64,000 bases of DNA from Flavobacterium sp. M31R6 (GCF_013284035.1 NZ_CP054141.1:868001-932000), one strand, 5' to 3'. Counted from the first letter of the stretch, positions 26,638 through 35,245 are shown. Numbers and translations are program-made. Notes: generated from the sequence alone by a model not told the origin.

Positions 26638-26714
26638 AGGCATCGTTCCTGCTGTCCGCTATATCTCGTCCCGTCAAAAAAAGACGGGACGGGATGCCTC
26701 TTCCATCAGGGCTA
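26638..26714 (-). repeat. Dispersed structured repeat, copy 3 (subfamily B)
   Basis: The plus strand reads ATCGTTCCTGCTGTCCGC, TATATCT, then a perfect CGTCCCGTC/GACGGGACG hairpin, then GGATGCCTCTTCCATCAGGG and CTAA. The flanks align with copy 2 at 13397-13480 (GCTATCCG...GGATTTCC..CTTCTATCAGGGC), but the hairpin arms are entirely different and still perfectly paired. Confidence 0.75.
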
Positions 26715-26775
26715 AAGGGCTGGCAAAGGTGATTTTTTGGAAAAACTGGGAGGATAGAAATTTGCGCCATCGGGG

Positions 26776-26968
26776 TTTTGGTAGCTTGCCTACCAAAACC
26801 ATAGGTGAGCCTATCTAAAGCTATGGCTTGCCTAAACAATCCAATAGGCACACCTATCAAAATCAAAGGTGACACTTATAAAATCGATAGGCACGCCTAT
26901 TAAAAAGACAGGTGTGCCTATCAAAAATGATGGTGACGCCTACAAAATCGAGAGGTATGCCCTAATAT
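26776..26968. repeat. Tandem array of nine AGGYnnGCCT units, 21-22 bp period
   Basis: Nine degenerate units whose GG dinucleotides fall at 26780, 26804, 26825, 26847, 26868, 26890, 26911, 26932 and 26954, a spacing of 24 then 21-22 bp. Each unit is close to the dyad AGGYnnGCCTAT followed by an A-rich linker (AAAATC, AAAAG). No open frame uses it credibly. The period equals two turns of B-DNA, so all units face the same side of the helix. A protein-binding array is possible. Confidence 0.8.
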
Positions 26969-27014
26969 TATTATGGTGCTCGATTCTCAAAACACAGTGA
27001 AGGGACATAGGGAG

Positions 27015-27083
27015 ACTTTTATCACGTTTATGATTTTTTAAGAGCTTAAAAAAACGCAAAGTCAAGAGACTTTGCGGCGTGGG
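27015..27083 (-). repeat. Dispersed terminator-bearing repeat, copy 1
   Basis: Read on the minus strand: CCGCAAAGTC-TCTT-GACTTTGCG, T run, AAG.TCTTAAAAAATC, then GATAAAAGTCTCCC. The same order of blocks occurs on the plus strand at 39227-39303. It follows the ParE gene and includes its terminator. Confidence 0.65.
27047..27076 (-). terminator. Terminator of the ParDE operon
   Basis: Minus-strand stem CGCAAAGTC-TCTT-GACTTTGCG followed by TTTTTTT, located 26 bp beyond the ParE stop codon. Confidence 0.8.
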
Positions 27084-27101
27084 CTATTTATATATGAATC
27101 T

Positions 27102-27407
27102 TCAAAGTTGGATGCTCAATTGGGTTTCAATATCCATTCTTTCATGTAAAATCCTGATGACCTCGATTTCATTAGATTCTATTTTCTTAAAAAAGACTAA
27201 ATGAGATTTTACTTTTGAACATCTATAATTTTTTCTGACATTCCCAAAATCACGTGCCATTTCAAAATTATCAACTATATATTCGATTTCGTCAAAAAGC
27301 AAATTATAGTAGCGGTCTGCTTGCTCAATAGACCAGTTTTCAGCGATGTAAATCCAAATTTTGTTAATGTCGTCAAGAGCTTTCTCGCTTATTATATATC
27401 TTGGCAT
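27102..27407 (-). CDS. ParE/RelE-superfamily toxin
   Basis: 101 residues: MPRYIISEKALDDINKIWIYIAENWSIEQADRYYNLL is the ParE N-terminal helix pair, YRCSKVKSHLVFFKKIE the central beta-sheet with basic residues, and EVIRILHERMDIETQL the C-terminal strand with the ILHxRMD motif typical of ParE. Family members poison DNA gyrase (ParE) or cut mRNA (RelE); the ILHERMD form favours ParE. Its ATG abuts the antitoxin stop codon, the standard antitoxin-first operon. Neutralisation by the upstream protein is inferred from context. Confidence 0.88.
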   Translation of the reverse strand: MPRYIISEKALDDINKIWIYIAENWSIEQADRYYNLLFDEIEYIVDNFEMARDFGNVRKNYRCSKVKSHLVFFKKIESNEIEVIRILHERMDIETQLSIQL

Positions 27408-27653
27408 CTATGTTCTGAAATTTGCTTTAAGTTGCTCAAGATTTTTTTTGCGGTCAAAATTTTTAATCTTAGCACTTTTTTCACCAATTTTAAGTTCGTT
27501 GATTAAAGATTTTGTTTTGTTCTCTTCTTGCTCAAAAACTCTCAAAGCAGTTCTTACAACCTCACTTACAGAACTATATTTTCCAGAGGAAATTTGCTCA
27601 TTTATAAAATTTTCAAAATGATCGCCTAATAATATAGAAGTATTTCGTGCCAT
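27408..27653 (-). CDS. ParD-type ribbon-helix-helix antitoxin
   Basis: 81 residues from MARNTSILLGDHFENFIN (ATG at 27653). The open frame continues to 27782, but the promoter lies just upstream of 27653. The N-terminal half is a ribbon-helix-helix DNA-binding domain (TSILLGDHFENFINEQISSGKYSSVSEVVRTALRVFEQEE) of the ParD/CC2985 family; the C-terminal tail (SLINELKIGEKSAKIKNFDRKKNLEQLKANF) should wrap the toxin. A palindrome overlapping the promoter is a good candidate for its autoregulatory site. Confidence 0.88.
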   Translation of the reverse strand: MARNTSILLGDHFENFINEQISSGKYSSVSEVVRTALRVFEQEENKTKSLINELKIGEKSAKIKNFDRKKNLEQLKANFRT

Positions 27654-27665
27654 AATCTTTTTTAT

Positions 27666-27695
27666 CAAAGATACCAAGTATTGGTATTTTAGCAA
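27666..27695 (-). promoter_or_regulatory. Putative parDE promoter
   Basis: On the minus strand TTG (27693-27695), a 19-bp spacer and TATCTTTG (27666-27673) match the Bacteroidota consensus closely. The start site would be only a few bases before the antitoxin ATG. Confidence 0.6.
27671..27687. promoter_or_regulatory. Candidate ParD operator
   Basis: Perfect inverted repeat ATACCAA-GTA-TTGGTAT overlapping the -7 element of the putative parDE promoter. Its size suits a ribbon-helix-helix repressor. Confidence 0.55.
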
Positions 27696-27762
27696 TGTGT
27701 TTTTACATTTTTTTTTTACATCATATCTTTTAATCGGACTCATTCCATTCCTACAAAAAAAT

Positions 27763-27800
27763 AAAAAACCACCCAAAATCAAATTTCAGGTGGTTTTTTA
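27763..27800 (-). terminator. Terminator of efflux operon 1
   Basis: AAAAAACCACC (27763-27773) pairs with GGTGGTTTTTT (27789-27799), with T runs on both strands. It lies 16 bp past the RND pump stop codon. Confidence 0.85.
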
Positions 27801-27815
27801 TAAAGATTTCAAAGT

Positions 27816-30800
27816 CTATATTTCGATAGGTTCAGCTTTTCTTCGATCTCTCAACCAATATTTCATTCTTTTCACCAAATAGAACATTACGGGTACCATT
27901 ACCAAAGTTAATACCGTGGCGTAGGTCAGTCCAAAGATGATCGTCCAGGCCAAAGGTCCCCAGAAAATCACGTTGTCTCCTCCCATAAAAATGTGCGGAT
28001 TCAAGTCGGTTATTAAGGAGAAGAAGTCAAAATTTAGTCCGATGGCCAGCGGGATCAATCCCAATACAGCCGTCAAGGCGGTTAGCAATACAGGACGCAA
28101 CCTTGATTTACCGGATTCGATGATTACTTCCTTGATTTCTTCTATAGTAAGGTCGTCGTGGCTTTCCAAATGGTTATCGGCTACTTTTTTGTCCAATAAT
28201 AAAACAAAGAAATCCATTAATACGATTCCGTTCTTCACCACAATACCCGCGAGAGAAATGATTCCCATCATCGTCATCAGGATCACGAAATCCATATTAG
28301 CAATCACGTAACCGTAAAATACTCCACTGAAACTCAGCAATACCGTAAAGAGGATAACCATAGTTTTGGAAACCGAATTAAACTGTAACACGATGATGAT
28401 GGTGATTCCGGACAAAGCCAAAAACAGTGCATAGAACAGGAAGCTTTGGTTTTTACCTTGCTCTTCCTGTACTCCCGAAAAGGAATAGGTAACAGTTTTT
28501 GGTAAGTGATAGCCTTTTAAATCAGCTGCAATTTGCTTGGTAATTTCATCGGCATTGTAACCAGTCAAAACATTGGAATAAACCGTCATAATACGTTTTT
28601 GGTTTTTTCTTTTGATTTGGTTGTACGTGGTTGTTTTCTCTGTTTCCGAAACGGCAGAAATAGGTACTTGCATCATTTGTCCGTTGGTTTGGTTTCGGAA
28701 CGTCAAGGACTGATTGAACAATATGTTTTCGTTCTTGCGTTGGTCATCCTGCATACGCATAGTGATGTTGTAATCATCATCGCCTTCTTTATATGTCGAG
28801 ATTTCCTGCCCATATACGGAACGACGCAAATTGAATCCCAATTGCCCTGTCGAAACTCCTAAACTTCCTGCGCTTACACGGTCCACTTTTACCTCAAGTT
28901 CCGGACTTTCTTTATTGACATCAATACTCAAACGCTCAATTCCGGGTATGTTTTTAGAATTGATAAAAGTGATCATCTTGTCAGCTTCTTTCAACATTTC
29001 GTCATAATCAATTCCTGTCAACTGAATACTGATTGGATAACCGGCTGGTGGTCCATTGGCATCTTTTTCGACTGTTACGGTAGCTCCAGCAATTCCTTTT
29101 ACTTTACCTCTAATTTCTTCTAGGATATCGGCGGTGTTGATTCCTCTTCTGAATTTGAACTCAGAAAAATTCACCGTTACTTTCCCTTTGAAAGGAGTTT
29201 CGGAGGCCGATCCCGCATCCACATTTGGATTTCCAGCACCAACACCCACTTGGGACACGATTGATTCGGCCAAGTAGTTTTTGTTTGTTTTTGGATCTAC
29301 ATATTTGCTCAAAATAGAAATCACCTGTTTCTCCACAAATAGCGTAGCCTTATTGGTTTTAGTAATATCGGTTCCTTGCGGGTATTCGATATAGGCGATT
29401 ACCTGATTCGGGATGTTATCTGGGAAGAACAATACTTTTCTAGGGAATATCCCCAAAAGCACGAAAGAGAAAAATAACATTCCGATAATTCCCAGTAGGG
29501 CAATCCAAGCTCTTTTTTTGGTTAAAATTTTGGCCAAAAATGTTTTGTACTTATCTTCCATTCTCGGGAAAAAGCTGTGTTGGAAATCTTGCGTCCATTG
29601 GTACAATTTTAATTTGTATAACCACATAAATACAAAAGACAGTATCGCTAAATGCCCAATTGCTCTTGCCAATTTAGAATCATAAATATTCCCCAGAAGA
29701 ACAAAAATAACTGCTATAATCGTAAAAATGATCGAGTATATTTTTGCAGATTTTTTAGTTACATTTTTGTCTTCAATTTCCATCGAGCCACCCGTCATAG
29801 CCGCATTGACAACCATCGCAACAAACAGCGAAGCTGATAATGTTACGGTTAATGTCATTGGGAAATACTTCATAAATTTACCCATTGTTCCCGGCCACAA
29901 AGCAAAAGGCAAGAATGCCATTAAAGTCGTTGCGGTCGAAGCGATAACTGGCCAGGCGATTTCACCAATACCTATTTTGGAAGCCTGAACACGAGGCATT
30001 CCCTTTTTCATATTGGCAAATACGTTGTCAACCACCACGATACCGTCATCCACCAACATTCCCAGTCCCATAACCAAGCCGAAAAGTACCATAGTATTCA
30101 AGGTCAGTCCAAATGCCGAAAGAATACTAAACGCCATTAACATCGATAATGGAATGGCAGCTCCGACAAACAAAGAGTTTCTAAGCCCCATTGTAAACAT
30201 CAATACGATCATTACCAACACAATCCCGAAGATGATGTGATTGGATAATTCGTCAACCTGGTGCTCAACACGTGAAGATTGATCGTTTGTCAATTCAATT
30301 TTTAAGTTGGATGGCAAATAGGATGCTTGGGCTTCTTTAATTTTTTCTTTAACCTGTTCAATAGCCGAAATCATATTTTGATTCGAACGTTTCTTCACGT
30401 TCAACATCACCACTTCGGATCCTTTCTCACGGGCATAAGTCGTTTTTTCTTTTTCTTTGAACTTAACAACTGCAATATCTTTCAGGTAAACTGTTCCTCC
30501 ATTGTGTTTTACAATGATGTTTTCCAGTTCTTTCGGATCTTTGATTTCACCCACAATTCTAATGTTGTTTCTAGATCCTTGAGAAATTAAATTCCCTCCC
30601 GAAAGTGTCATATTCTCGTATTTCACTGCATTTTGAATGTCGTCAAAAGAAACTTGTGCAGCTGTCATTTTAAAAATGTCAACGGCAATTTCCACTTCTT
30701 TATCATCAACACCCAGAATGTCTACTTTTTTTACTTCAGGAATTTCTTCAATATCATCTTGAAGCAACTCTCCATATTTTTTAAGTTGTTGGGTGGTGTA

Positions 30801-31280
30801 GTTTCCTTGTAAATTGATGTTCAGAATTGGCACTTCCTCCGAAATGTTCAATTCAAATACGCTTGGTTCTACTTTACTTCCATTGTCAAGATTTGGCCAG
30901 TCGGTATCTGCTTTTACGATATCTACTTTGTCCTTAATTTTGGTTTTGGCATCCAAGATGGTAACCTTATCTTCAAATTCAACGATAATCATTCCGTAAT
31001 CTTGGAAAGAGCTAGACGTAATTTTATCTACTCCACTAATGTTCTTGATTTCCTTTTCAAGAGGTTTGATGATTAATTTCTCTACATCCTCAGCTGAGTT
31101 TCCTGGGAAAACAGATGAGATGTAAACTTTATTTTCTATAATTTCCGGAAAATCCTCTCGAGGCATCGTAACATAGGCAATAACTCCAGTGATTACAATC
31201 AATAAAGTCAAGATATATACTGTAACGCGATTTTCGACAGCCCAACTTGATATTCCGAATTCTTTACTTTGATGGCTCAT
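27816..31280 (-). CDS. RND efflux pump permease, operon 1
   Basis: 1154 residues, slightly longer than AcrB. Two RND repeats: TM1 (VENRVTVYILTLLIVITGVIAY), a porter domain starting YISSVFPGNSAEDVEKLIIKPLE, TM4 with the proton-relay pair VMGLGMLVDDGIVVVDN (Asp ~411-412), and a second half ending in ALTAVLGLIPLAIGL. The extra length comes mainly from an insertion after TM6 (IEDKNVTKKSAKIYSIIFTIIAVIFVLLGNI) containing additional hydrophobic stretches. It exports hydrophobic compounds across the envelope with the adaptor and TolC-like proteins encoded just upstream. The substrate is unknown. It differs clearly from the pump of operon 2. Confidence 0.93.
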   Translation of the reverse strand: MSHQSKEFGISSWAVENRVTVYILTLLIVITGVIAYVTMPREDFPEIIENKVYISSVFPGNSAEDVEKLIIKPLEKEIKNISGVDKITSSSFQDYGMIIVEFEDKVTILDAKTKIKDKVDIVKADTDWPNLDNGSKVEPSVFELNISEEVPILNINLQGNYTTQQLKKYGELLQDDIEEIPEVKKVDILGVDDKEVEIAVDIFKMTAAQVSFDDIQNAVKYENMTLSGGNLISQGSRNNIRIVGEIKDPKELENIIVKHNGGTVYLKDIAVVKFKEKEKTTYAREKGSEVVMLNVKKRSNQNMISAIEQVKEKIKEAQASYLPSNLKIELTNDQSSRVEHQVDELSNHIIFGIVLVMIVLMFTMGLRNSLFVGAAIPLSMLMAFSILSAFGLTLNTMVLFGLVMGLGMLVDDGIVVVDNVFANMKKGMPRVQASKIGIGEIAWPVIASTATTLMAFLPFALWPGTMGKFMKYFPMTLTVTLSASLFVAMVVNAAMTGGSMEIEDKNVTKKSAKIYSIIFTIIAVIFVLLGNIYDSKLARAIGHLAILSFVFMWLYKLKLYQWTQDFQHSFFPRMEDKYKTFLAKILTKKRAWIALLGIIGMLFFSFVLLGIFPRKVLFFPDNIPNQVIAYIEYPQGTDITKTNKATLFVEKQVISILSKYVDPKTNKNYLAESIVSQVGVGAGNPNVDAGSASETPFKGKVTVNFSEFKFRRGINTADILEEIRGKVKGIAGATVTVEKDANGPPAGYPISIQLTGIDYDEMLKEADKMITFINSKNIPGIERLSIDVNKESPELEVKVDRVSAGSLGVSTGQLGFNLRRSVYGQEISTYKEGDDDYNITMRMQDDQRKNENILFNQSLTFRNQTNGQMMQVPISAVSETEKTTTYNQIKRKNQKRIMTVYSNVLTGYNADEITKQIAADLKGYHLPKTVTYSFSGVQEEQGKNQSFLFYALFLALSGITIIIVLQFNSVSKTMVILFTVLLSFSGVFYGYVIANMDFVILMTMMGIISLAGIVVKNGIVLMDFFVLLLDKKVADNHLESHDDLTIEEIKEVIIESGKSRLRPVLLTALTAVLGLIPLAIGLNFDFFSLITDLNPHIFMGGDNVIFWGPLAWTIIFGLTYATVLTLVMVPVMFYLVKRMKYWLRDRRKAEPIEI

Positions 31281-31287
31281 TTGATTT

Positions 31288-31425
31288 GAGATTTTAGATT
31301 AACGATTTTAGATTTTTGATGTATGTTTCGTAATCAATATGATATAAGATTTGCTAATTTGAATAACGATTTTAGGTAGCAAAATCTGCAATCTAAAATC
31401 GTTAATCATCAATCTAAAATCTTTA
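31288..31425. repeat. Word-type inverted repeat (GATTTTAGATT / AATCTAAAATC)
   Basis: The left arm 31289-31320 repeats AGATTTTAGATT and CGATTTTAGATTTT; the right arm 31388-31424 has AATCTAAAATCGTTAATC and AATCTAAAATCT. It occupies the whole gap between the adaptor and pump genes of operon 1, so it is within a transcript. The same words occur at 47643-47796. Confidence 0.65.
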
Positions 31426-32565
31426 AAAGTTTAATTTCATCCCATCCGAAATGGTGTTCATCCCCTCAGTAACTATTATGGCATCTGCATCCAAACCGCT
31501 TAGGATTTCGGTTACATTGTCTGAGGACTGTCCTATTGTAACAATCACTTTTTTGGCAATACCTGTTTTTCCGGTTGAGTTGGCTACGGTATATACAAAG
31601 TTGTTTTTCTTTGAATCCTGTTGAATCACATTTGTTGGAACAACCACAGCATTTTTGCTAACATAATCAATCACTTTCAGTTTGGCCACTTGGTTAGGAC
31701 GCAATAAATTTTCTGGATTTGGAACACTAACTTCGATTCCGAAACTTCTGTTGTTTGGATTGATGAAATTACCTATTTGACGCACTTTTCCTTTGTAGGT
31801 TTTGCCCAATGAAGATAAGTATACATCCACTTCGGTACCGATTTTTAGTTTTCCGATATACGTTTCCGGAATAGAAGTGGAAACATACATATTGCCTAGA
31901 TTTACGATTCGCATTAATCCTTTTGGACTGGCTGAAACAACTTCTCCTTTTTCAACAAAAAGTTCATCAATAGTTCCTGAAAACGGCGCTCTGATTACTG
32001 TTTTGGCTATTTGAGCTTTGATTTGGGCTACTGATTTTTGAGCAGAAATCATTTGGGTTTGAGCCTGAAGGTATTGGATTTCAGAACCAATCTTTTGACT
32101 CCATAGATTTTTTTGACGCTCAAAAGTAGTTTTGGCAAGAGCATATTGATTTTCGGCACTGGCCAATTGTTGACTCATACCTCCATCATCCGTGCGTCCT
32201 AAAACTTGCCCTTTGCTTACTTTTTGTCCCGCTTTTACATTCAACTCCACTAAGTTTCCTGGAAATTCAGGTTGAATCAATACATTTTCATTGGTATTAA
32301 TATTTCCTTGTACTTCAAGATAATGGTTGAATAAAGTGTCTTTCAATTTTACGGCAGTAACCAACGCTTCTACTTCTTTGTTTACATCCAAAGTAGCCAA
32401 TGCTTCGTCAATTTGGGTAAGTTGCGTTTGCAGTTCGGCTTTTTTTGCGGTTAATGCTTTTGCGTCTTTGGATGCAATGATACTCTCGACTGATTGGTTT
32501 TTCTCGGATGAATTACAGGCAATCAATACAATTGAAAGGGTGGTTAAGATTAGTATCTTTTTCAT
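31423..32565 (-). CDS. RND efflux periplasmic adaptor (lipoprotein), operon 1
   Basis: 380 residues. The N-terminus MKKILILTTLSIVLIACNSSE has a lipobox with Cys 17, so it is membrane-anchored by lipid. A coiled coil follows (ESIIASKDAKALTAKKAELQTQLTQIDEALATLD), then the membrane-fusion core: lipoyl half-motifs GNLVELNVKAGQKVSKGQVLGRTD and VIRAPFSGTIDELFVEKGEVV, a helical hairpin (AENQYALAKTTFERQKNLW), and beta-barrel and membrane-proximal domains. It bridges the inner-membrane pump and the outer-membrane channel. Confidence 0.93.
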   Translation of the reverse strand: MKKILILTTLSIVLIACNSSEKNQSVESIIASKDAKALTAKKAELQTQLTQIDEALATLDVNKEVEALVTAVKLKDTLFNHYLEVQGNINTNENVLIQPEFPGNLVELNVKAGQKVSKGQVLGRTDDGGMSQQLASAENQYALAKTTFERQKNLWSQKIGSEIQYLQAQTQMISAQKSVAQIKAQIAKTVIRAPFSGTIDELFVEKGEVVSASPKGLMRIVNLGNMYVSTSIPETYIGKLKIGTEVDVYLSSLGKTYKGKVRQIGNFINPNNRSFGIEVSVPNPENLLRPNQVAKLKVIDYVSKNAVVVPTNVIQQDSKKNNFVYTVANSTGKTGIAKKVIVTIGQSSDNVTEILSGLDADAIIVTEGMNTISDGMKLNF

Positions 32566-32685
32566 ATATGTAGAATTTATTTGTTAGAGGTGATATATGT
32601 TATCGCCTTTTGTTTATTGGGGTTTGTTTGCAACAAACTTTCTGTTAGTGGCGATTTCATATGTTTATATTTAATGGTAGTGTCG

Positions 32686-34023
32686 TTATTTAGTGGTAAT
32701 TTTTTCTAAACTGGCTTTTTTGTTGATGATGTTAACCATCGTTTGCAGGTACTTTTGTTGAGCACTATACAATTGACGTTGAGCATCATTGAAATCAAAA
32801 CTGGTTGAAAGTCCTTCGGTAAATTTAATTTGCTGTTTTTTCTCAATTCTTTCTGCCAGATTCAAATTGCTTTTTGCGGTTTCATAATCGGCGATGCTGT
32901 ATTCGTATTCGCTTTTTGCGGTAGCATATTGCAATTTTAATTTTTGTTCAGTTTCACTTAAAACCGTTTTTGCTTGATCCAAAGCAATTTTGGCCTGTTG
33001 TGTTCTGGAGCTTCTGGCCAAACTGCTGAAAATAGGAACATTCAGACCAAGTCCGATATTCGAATAGTTAAACCAGTTTTGGTTTTGGCTAAAAAAATCA
33101 AACTCATCTTTAAAAGCGGTATACCCAAAATTAACTTTTGCTTCCAGTGAAGGTAAAGCTTTGCTTCTTTGAAGTTTGTATTCTAATGTTCTTTGTTCTT
33201 CAAAATTGGTGGCTATTCTATAATTGATATTACTGTTCACGTCAAATTCGGTATTGGAAAAAGAAAGGTCCATATTTTGTATGGTCAGAATATCTAATTT
33301 GTCGGTTAATGTGATTTGGTCATTAATGTCAATACCCAAATTAATTTTTAGCATTTTATAGGTGATATCCAGTAAGCGCTTGTTATAATTTAAGGTGCTT
33401 TCCAATGAAGCTAATGTTATTTCCAGTTGTTCAACACTTTCTTCTTCGATTAAACCATTTTTGTAAATGGCTTTGGTGTCGTTCAACGTTTTTTGTAGGG
33501 AAGCAATGTTTTTTTCTAGGATTGCTATGTTTTCTTGGGCCAATAACACATTTCCATAAGAGTTGATAACCATTTCTTTGATGTCAATATCCGATCTTCT
33601 TTTGGCGTTTTCATAATAAGCCAAATAGGTTTTTGAAGCCTGAAGTGCCACTATGTAAGAACCGTCAAAAATAAGTTGGCTTAAAGTGGAATGAGCTACC
33701 ATATTGTATTTGGTTCCAAAGGCAACTTCGATATAGTCTCCAGGTTTTCCTCCAGCGAATTCAGCAGGAATTACCGATTTTTGTAACACAAAATTATTGG
33801 TAAAATCCACACCGGCATTAATTTGCGGCAAACCCATTGCGGTAGTTTCCCATTTTTTTTCTCTGGCCGCTTCGATATCGCGACCAGAATTGATAGCCGA
33901 GTAATTATTTTCGAGAGCATGGTCTATGGCTTGCTGTAATGTAAAGCTGTAACTCTTAGGCGAGTCTTGTGCCTTGACGCTCAAAGCCAAAAGGGTAAGG
34001 GTTAGAATGAATATATTCTTCAT
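32686..34023 (-). CDS. TolC-family outer-membrane efflux channel, operon 1
   Basis: 445 residues with a signal peptide (MKNIFILTLTLLALSVKAQD). The TolC/OEP repeat structure is evident: LQQAIDHALENNYSAINSGRDIEAAREKKWETTAMGLPQINAGVDF in the first half and YKLQRSKALPSLEAKVNFGY with LGLNVPIFSSLARSSRTQQAKIAL in the second. Long helices form the periplasmic tunnel and short beta segments the outer-membrane barrel. Its ATG overlaps the tetR stop by one base. Confidence 0.92.
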   Translation of the reverse strand: MKNIFILTLTLLALSVKAQDSPKSYSFTLQQAIDHALENNYSAINSGRDIEAAREKKWETTAMGLPQINAGVDFTNNFVLQKSVIPAEFAGGKPGDYIEVAFGTKYNMVAHSTLSQLIFDGSYIVALQASKTYLAYYENAKRRSDIDIKEMVINSYGNVLLAQENIAILEKNIASLQKTLNDTKAIYKNGLIEEESVEQLEITLASLESTLNYNKRLLDITYKMLKINLGIDINDQITLTDKLDILTIQNMDLSFSNTEFDVNSNINYRIATNFEEQRTLEYKLQRSKALPSLEAKVNFGYTAFKDEFDFFSQNQNWFNYSNIGLGLNVPIFSSLARSSRTQQAKIALDQAKTVLSETEQKLKLQYATAKSEYEYSIADYETAKSNLNLAERIEKKQQIKFTEGLSTSFDFNDAQRQLYSAQQKYLQTMVNIINKKASLEKITTK

Positions 34024-34619
34024 TATATATTGGTTTTAAGTAATTGTTTTTCAAGTTCGGCTATTCCTTTTGGTGTTGCCATCGCTCTGGTGTGGTATTC
34101 CAGTGCCTGTAGTTCGAGTTTTGTAGCTTCTCTTTCGGAAATAGTGTTCTCCTTGATACTAAAAATTAACGAGTAATAAAATTTCACATAAACATCAATG
34201 TCCAAATCATTTCGGTATAAATCTTGTTGAATCCCTTTTTCTATGTTTTGTTTGAAACACATATTACATTCGTCCAATTCTCTGTTAATTACCTTTTGAT
34301 AGATTTCGGGATAATGTTTTTTCAATTGGTATAATGGAGAAGTATCTGTGGCCTGAAACATTTCCTTAAACATTTTCCGAATCTCAAAATTCTCTTCAAT
34401 CGCATTGTAATCTTTGGCAACAATGGTATTTATGACTTCATGAACGGTTTTGTGAACCATTTCCGTGCTTTCTTCGATCAATATTTCTTTGTTGCAAAAA
34501 TATTTATAAATCGTTTTTTTGGAAATGCACATTTCACCAGCAATATCATCCATAGTGACACTTTTAAAACCAAGTTTTAAAAATAAATCACTTGCTTTGG
34601 ATATGATTTTTTCTTTCAT
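34023..34619 (-). CDS. TetR-family transcriptional regulator, operon 1
   Basis: 198 residues. The N-terminal helix-turn-helix KASDLFLKLGFKSVTMDDIAGEMCISKKTIYKYFCNKEILIEE is nearly identical to that of the regulator in operon 2 (45173-45772), while the ligand-binding C-terminal halves are similar but more divergent. As second gene of the operon it would be autoregulated through the operator upstream of yceI. It probably represses the pump until a ligand binds. Sharing a recognition helix with its paralogue predicts the same target site. Confidence 0.93.
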   Translation of the reverse strand: MKEKIISKASDLFLKLGFKSVTMDDIAGEMCISKKTIYKYFCNKEILIEESTEMVHKTVHEVINTIVAKDYNAIEENFEIRKMFKEMFQATDTSPLYQLKKHYPEIYQKVINRELDECNMCFKQNIEKGIQQDLYRNDLDIDVYVKFYYSLIFSIKENTISEREATKLELQALEYHTRAMATPKGIAELEKQLLKTNI

Positions 34620-34704
34620 TTTGTTCTATATGTGGTTGTAAGTTAGTTGGTTAATGTAAAAGTGTAAAAGAAATATATTCAGTCAAATTGGATTTTTATC
34701 GATT

Positions 34705-35214
34705 TTATTGATGAACGAATTCTAAATTGGCTATAAGTTTAATGTCAGAACCAACGGCGTATCCTCCATTATTAAAATAGGTATTATGATTCAGTCCAAA
34801 ATCCTTTCGGTTGATGTTTCCCGTAATTTCAAATGATGCTTTTTGAACTCCATTGTAGTTGTTGTAACCAATGAATTCGGTGTCCAATTCCACTTCCTTT
34901 GTAATATTTTTGATTGTCAAATGTCCTTTTAGGAAATTGATGTTTTTATTTATCTTTTGAAAAGAAGTCGATTTGAACTCAATGACAGGAGTTTCATCAT
35001 AGTCAAAAAAGTCGATTAATTTCAAATCGGAGTTTCTATTTTTGTCGTTCGCTTTCAATGAAAATTCAATGGAGGCATCTTCGACTTCGTTGTTTTGTAT
35101 GGCAACGTGTCCTTTAAAATTATTTTTGGATCCAGACATGTAGTCAATCAAAGAATGTCTCGTCTTTATCAATACGTCTGATTCGTTAGAATCAATTTCC
35201 CATTCGTTTTTCAT
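34705..35214 (-). CDS. YceI-family lipocalin-like protein, operon 1
   Basis: 169 residues: EWEIDSNESDVLIKTRHSLIDYM, KGHVAIQNNEVEDASIEFSL, TPVIEFKSTSFQKI, FLKGHLTIKNITKEVELD and GNINRKDFGLNHN form the YceI beta-barrel, which in known members binds isoprenoid-type lipids. Unlike many YceI proteins it has no signal peptide, so it is predicted cytoplasmic. It is the first gene of the efflux operon, immediately downstream of the operator/promoter. Its paralogue at 45876-46397 is very similar. A role linking a lipid-like ligand to pump regulation is inference. Confidence 0.88.
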   Translation of the reverse strand: MKNEWEIDSNESDVLIKTRHSLIDYMSGSKNNFKGHVAIQNNEVEDASIEFSLKANDKNRNSDLKLIDFFDYDETPVIEFKSTSFQKINKNINFLKGHLTIKNITKEVELDTEFIGYNNYNGVQKASFEITGNINRKDFGLNHNTYFNNGGYAVGSDIKLIANLEFVHQ

Positions 35215-35245
35215 GTTTTCTGATTTTTGTAATAATTTTGTAATG

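Noticed and set aside
26630..26875. An 81-codon minus-strand open frame across the repeat island
   Set aside because: It is translated from the structured repeat copy 3 and the 21-bp array, has no family resemblance or start context, and the array's variable unit length (21 and 22 bp) breaks any peptide repeat.
26776..26968. CRISPR array
   Set aside because: Units are 21-22 bp end to end with degenerate repeats and only ~10-bp linkers; there are no true spacers and no cas genes.
29413..30240. Several plus-strand open frames inside RND pump 1
   Set aside because: They are antisense shadows of a clear 1154-residue pump and show no independent motif.
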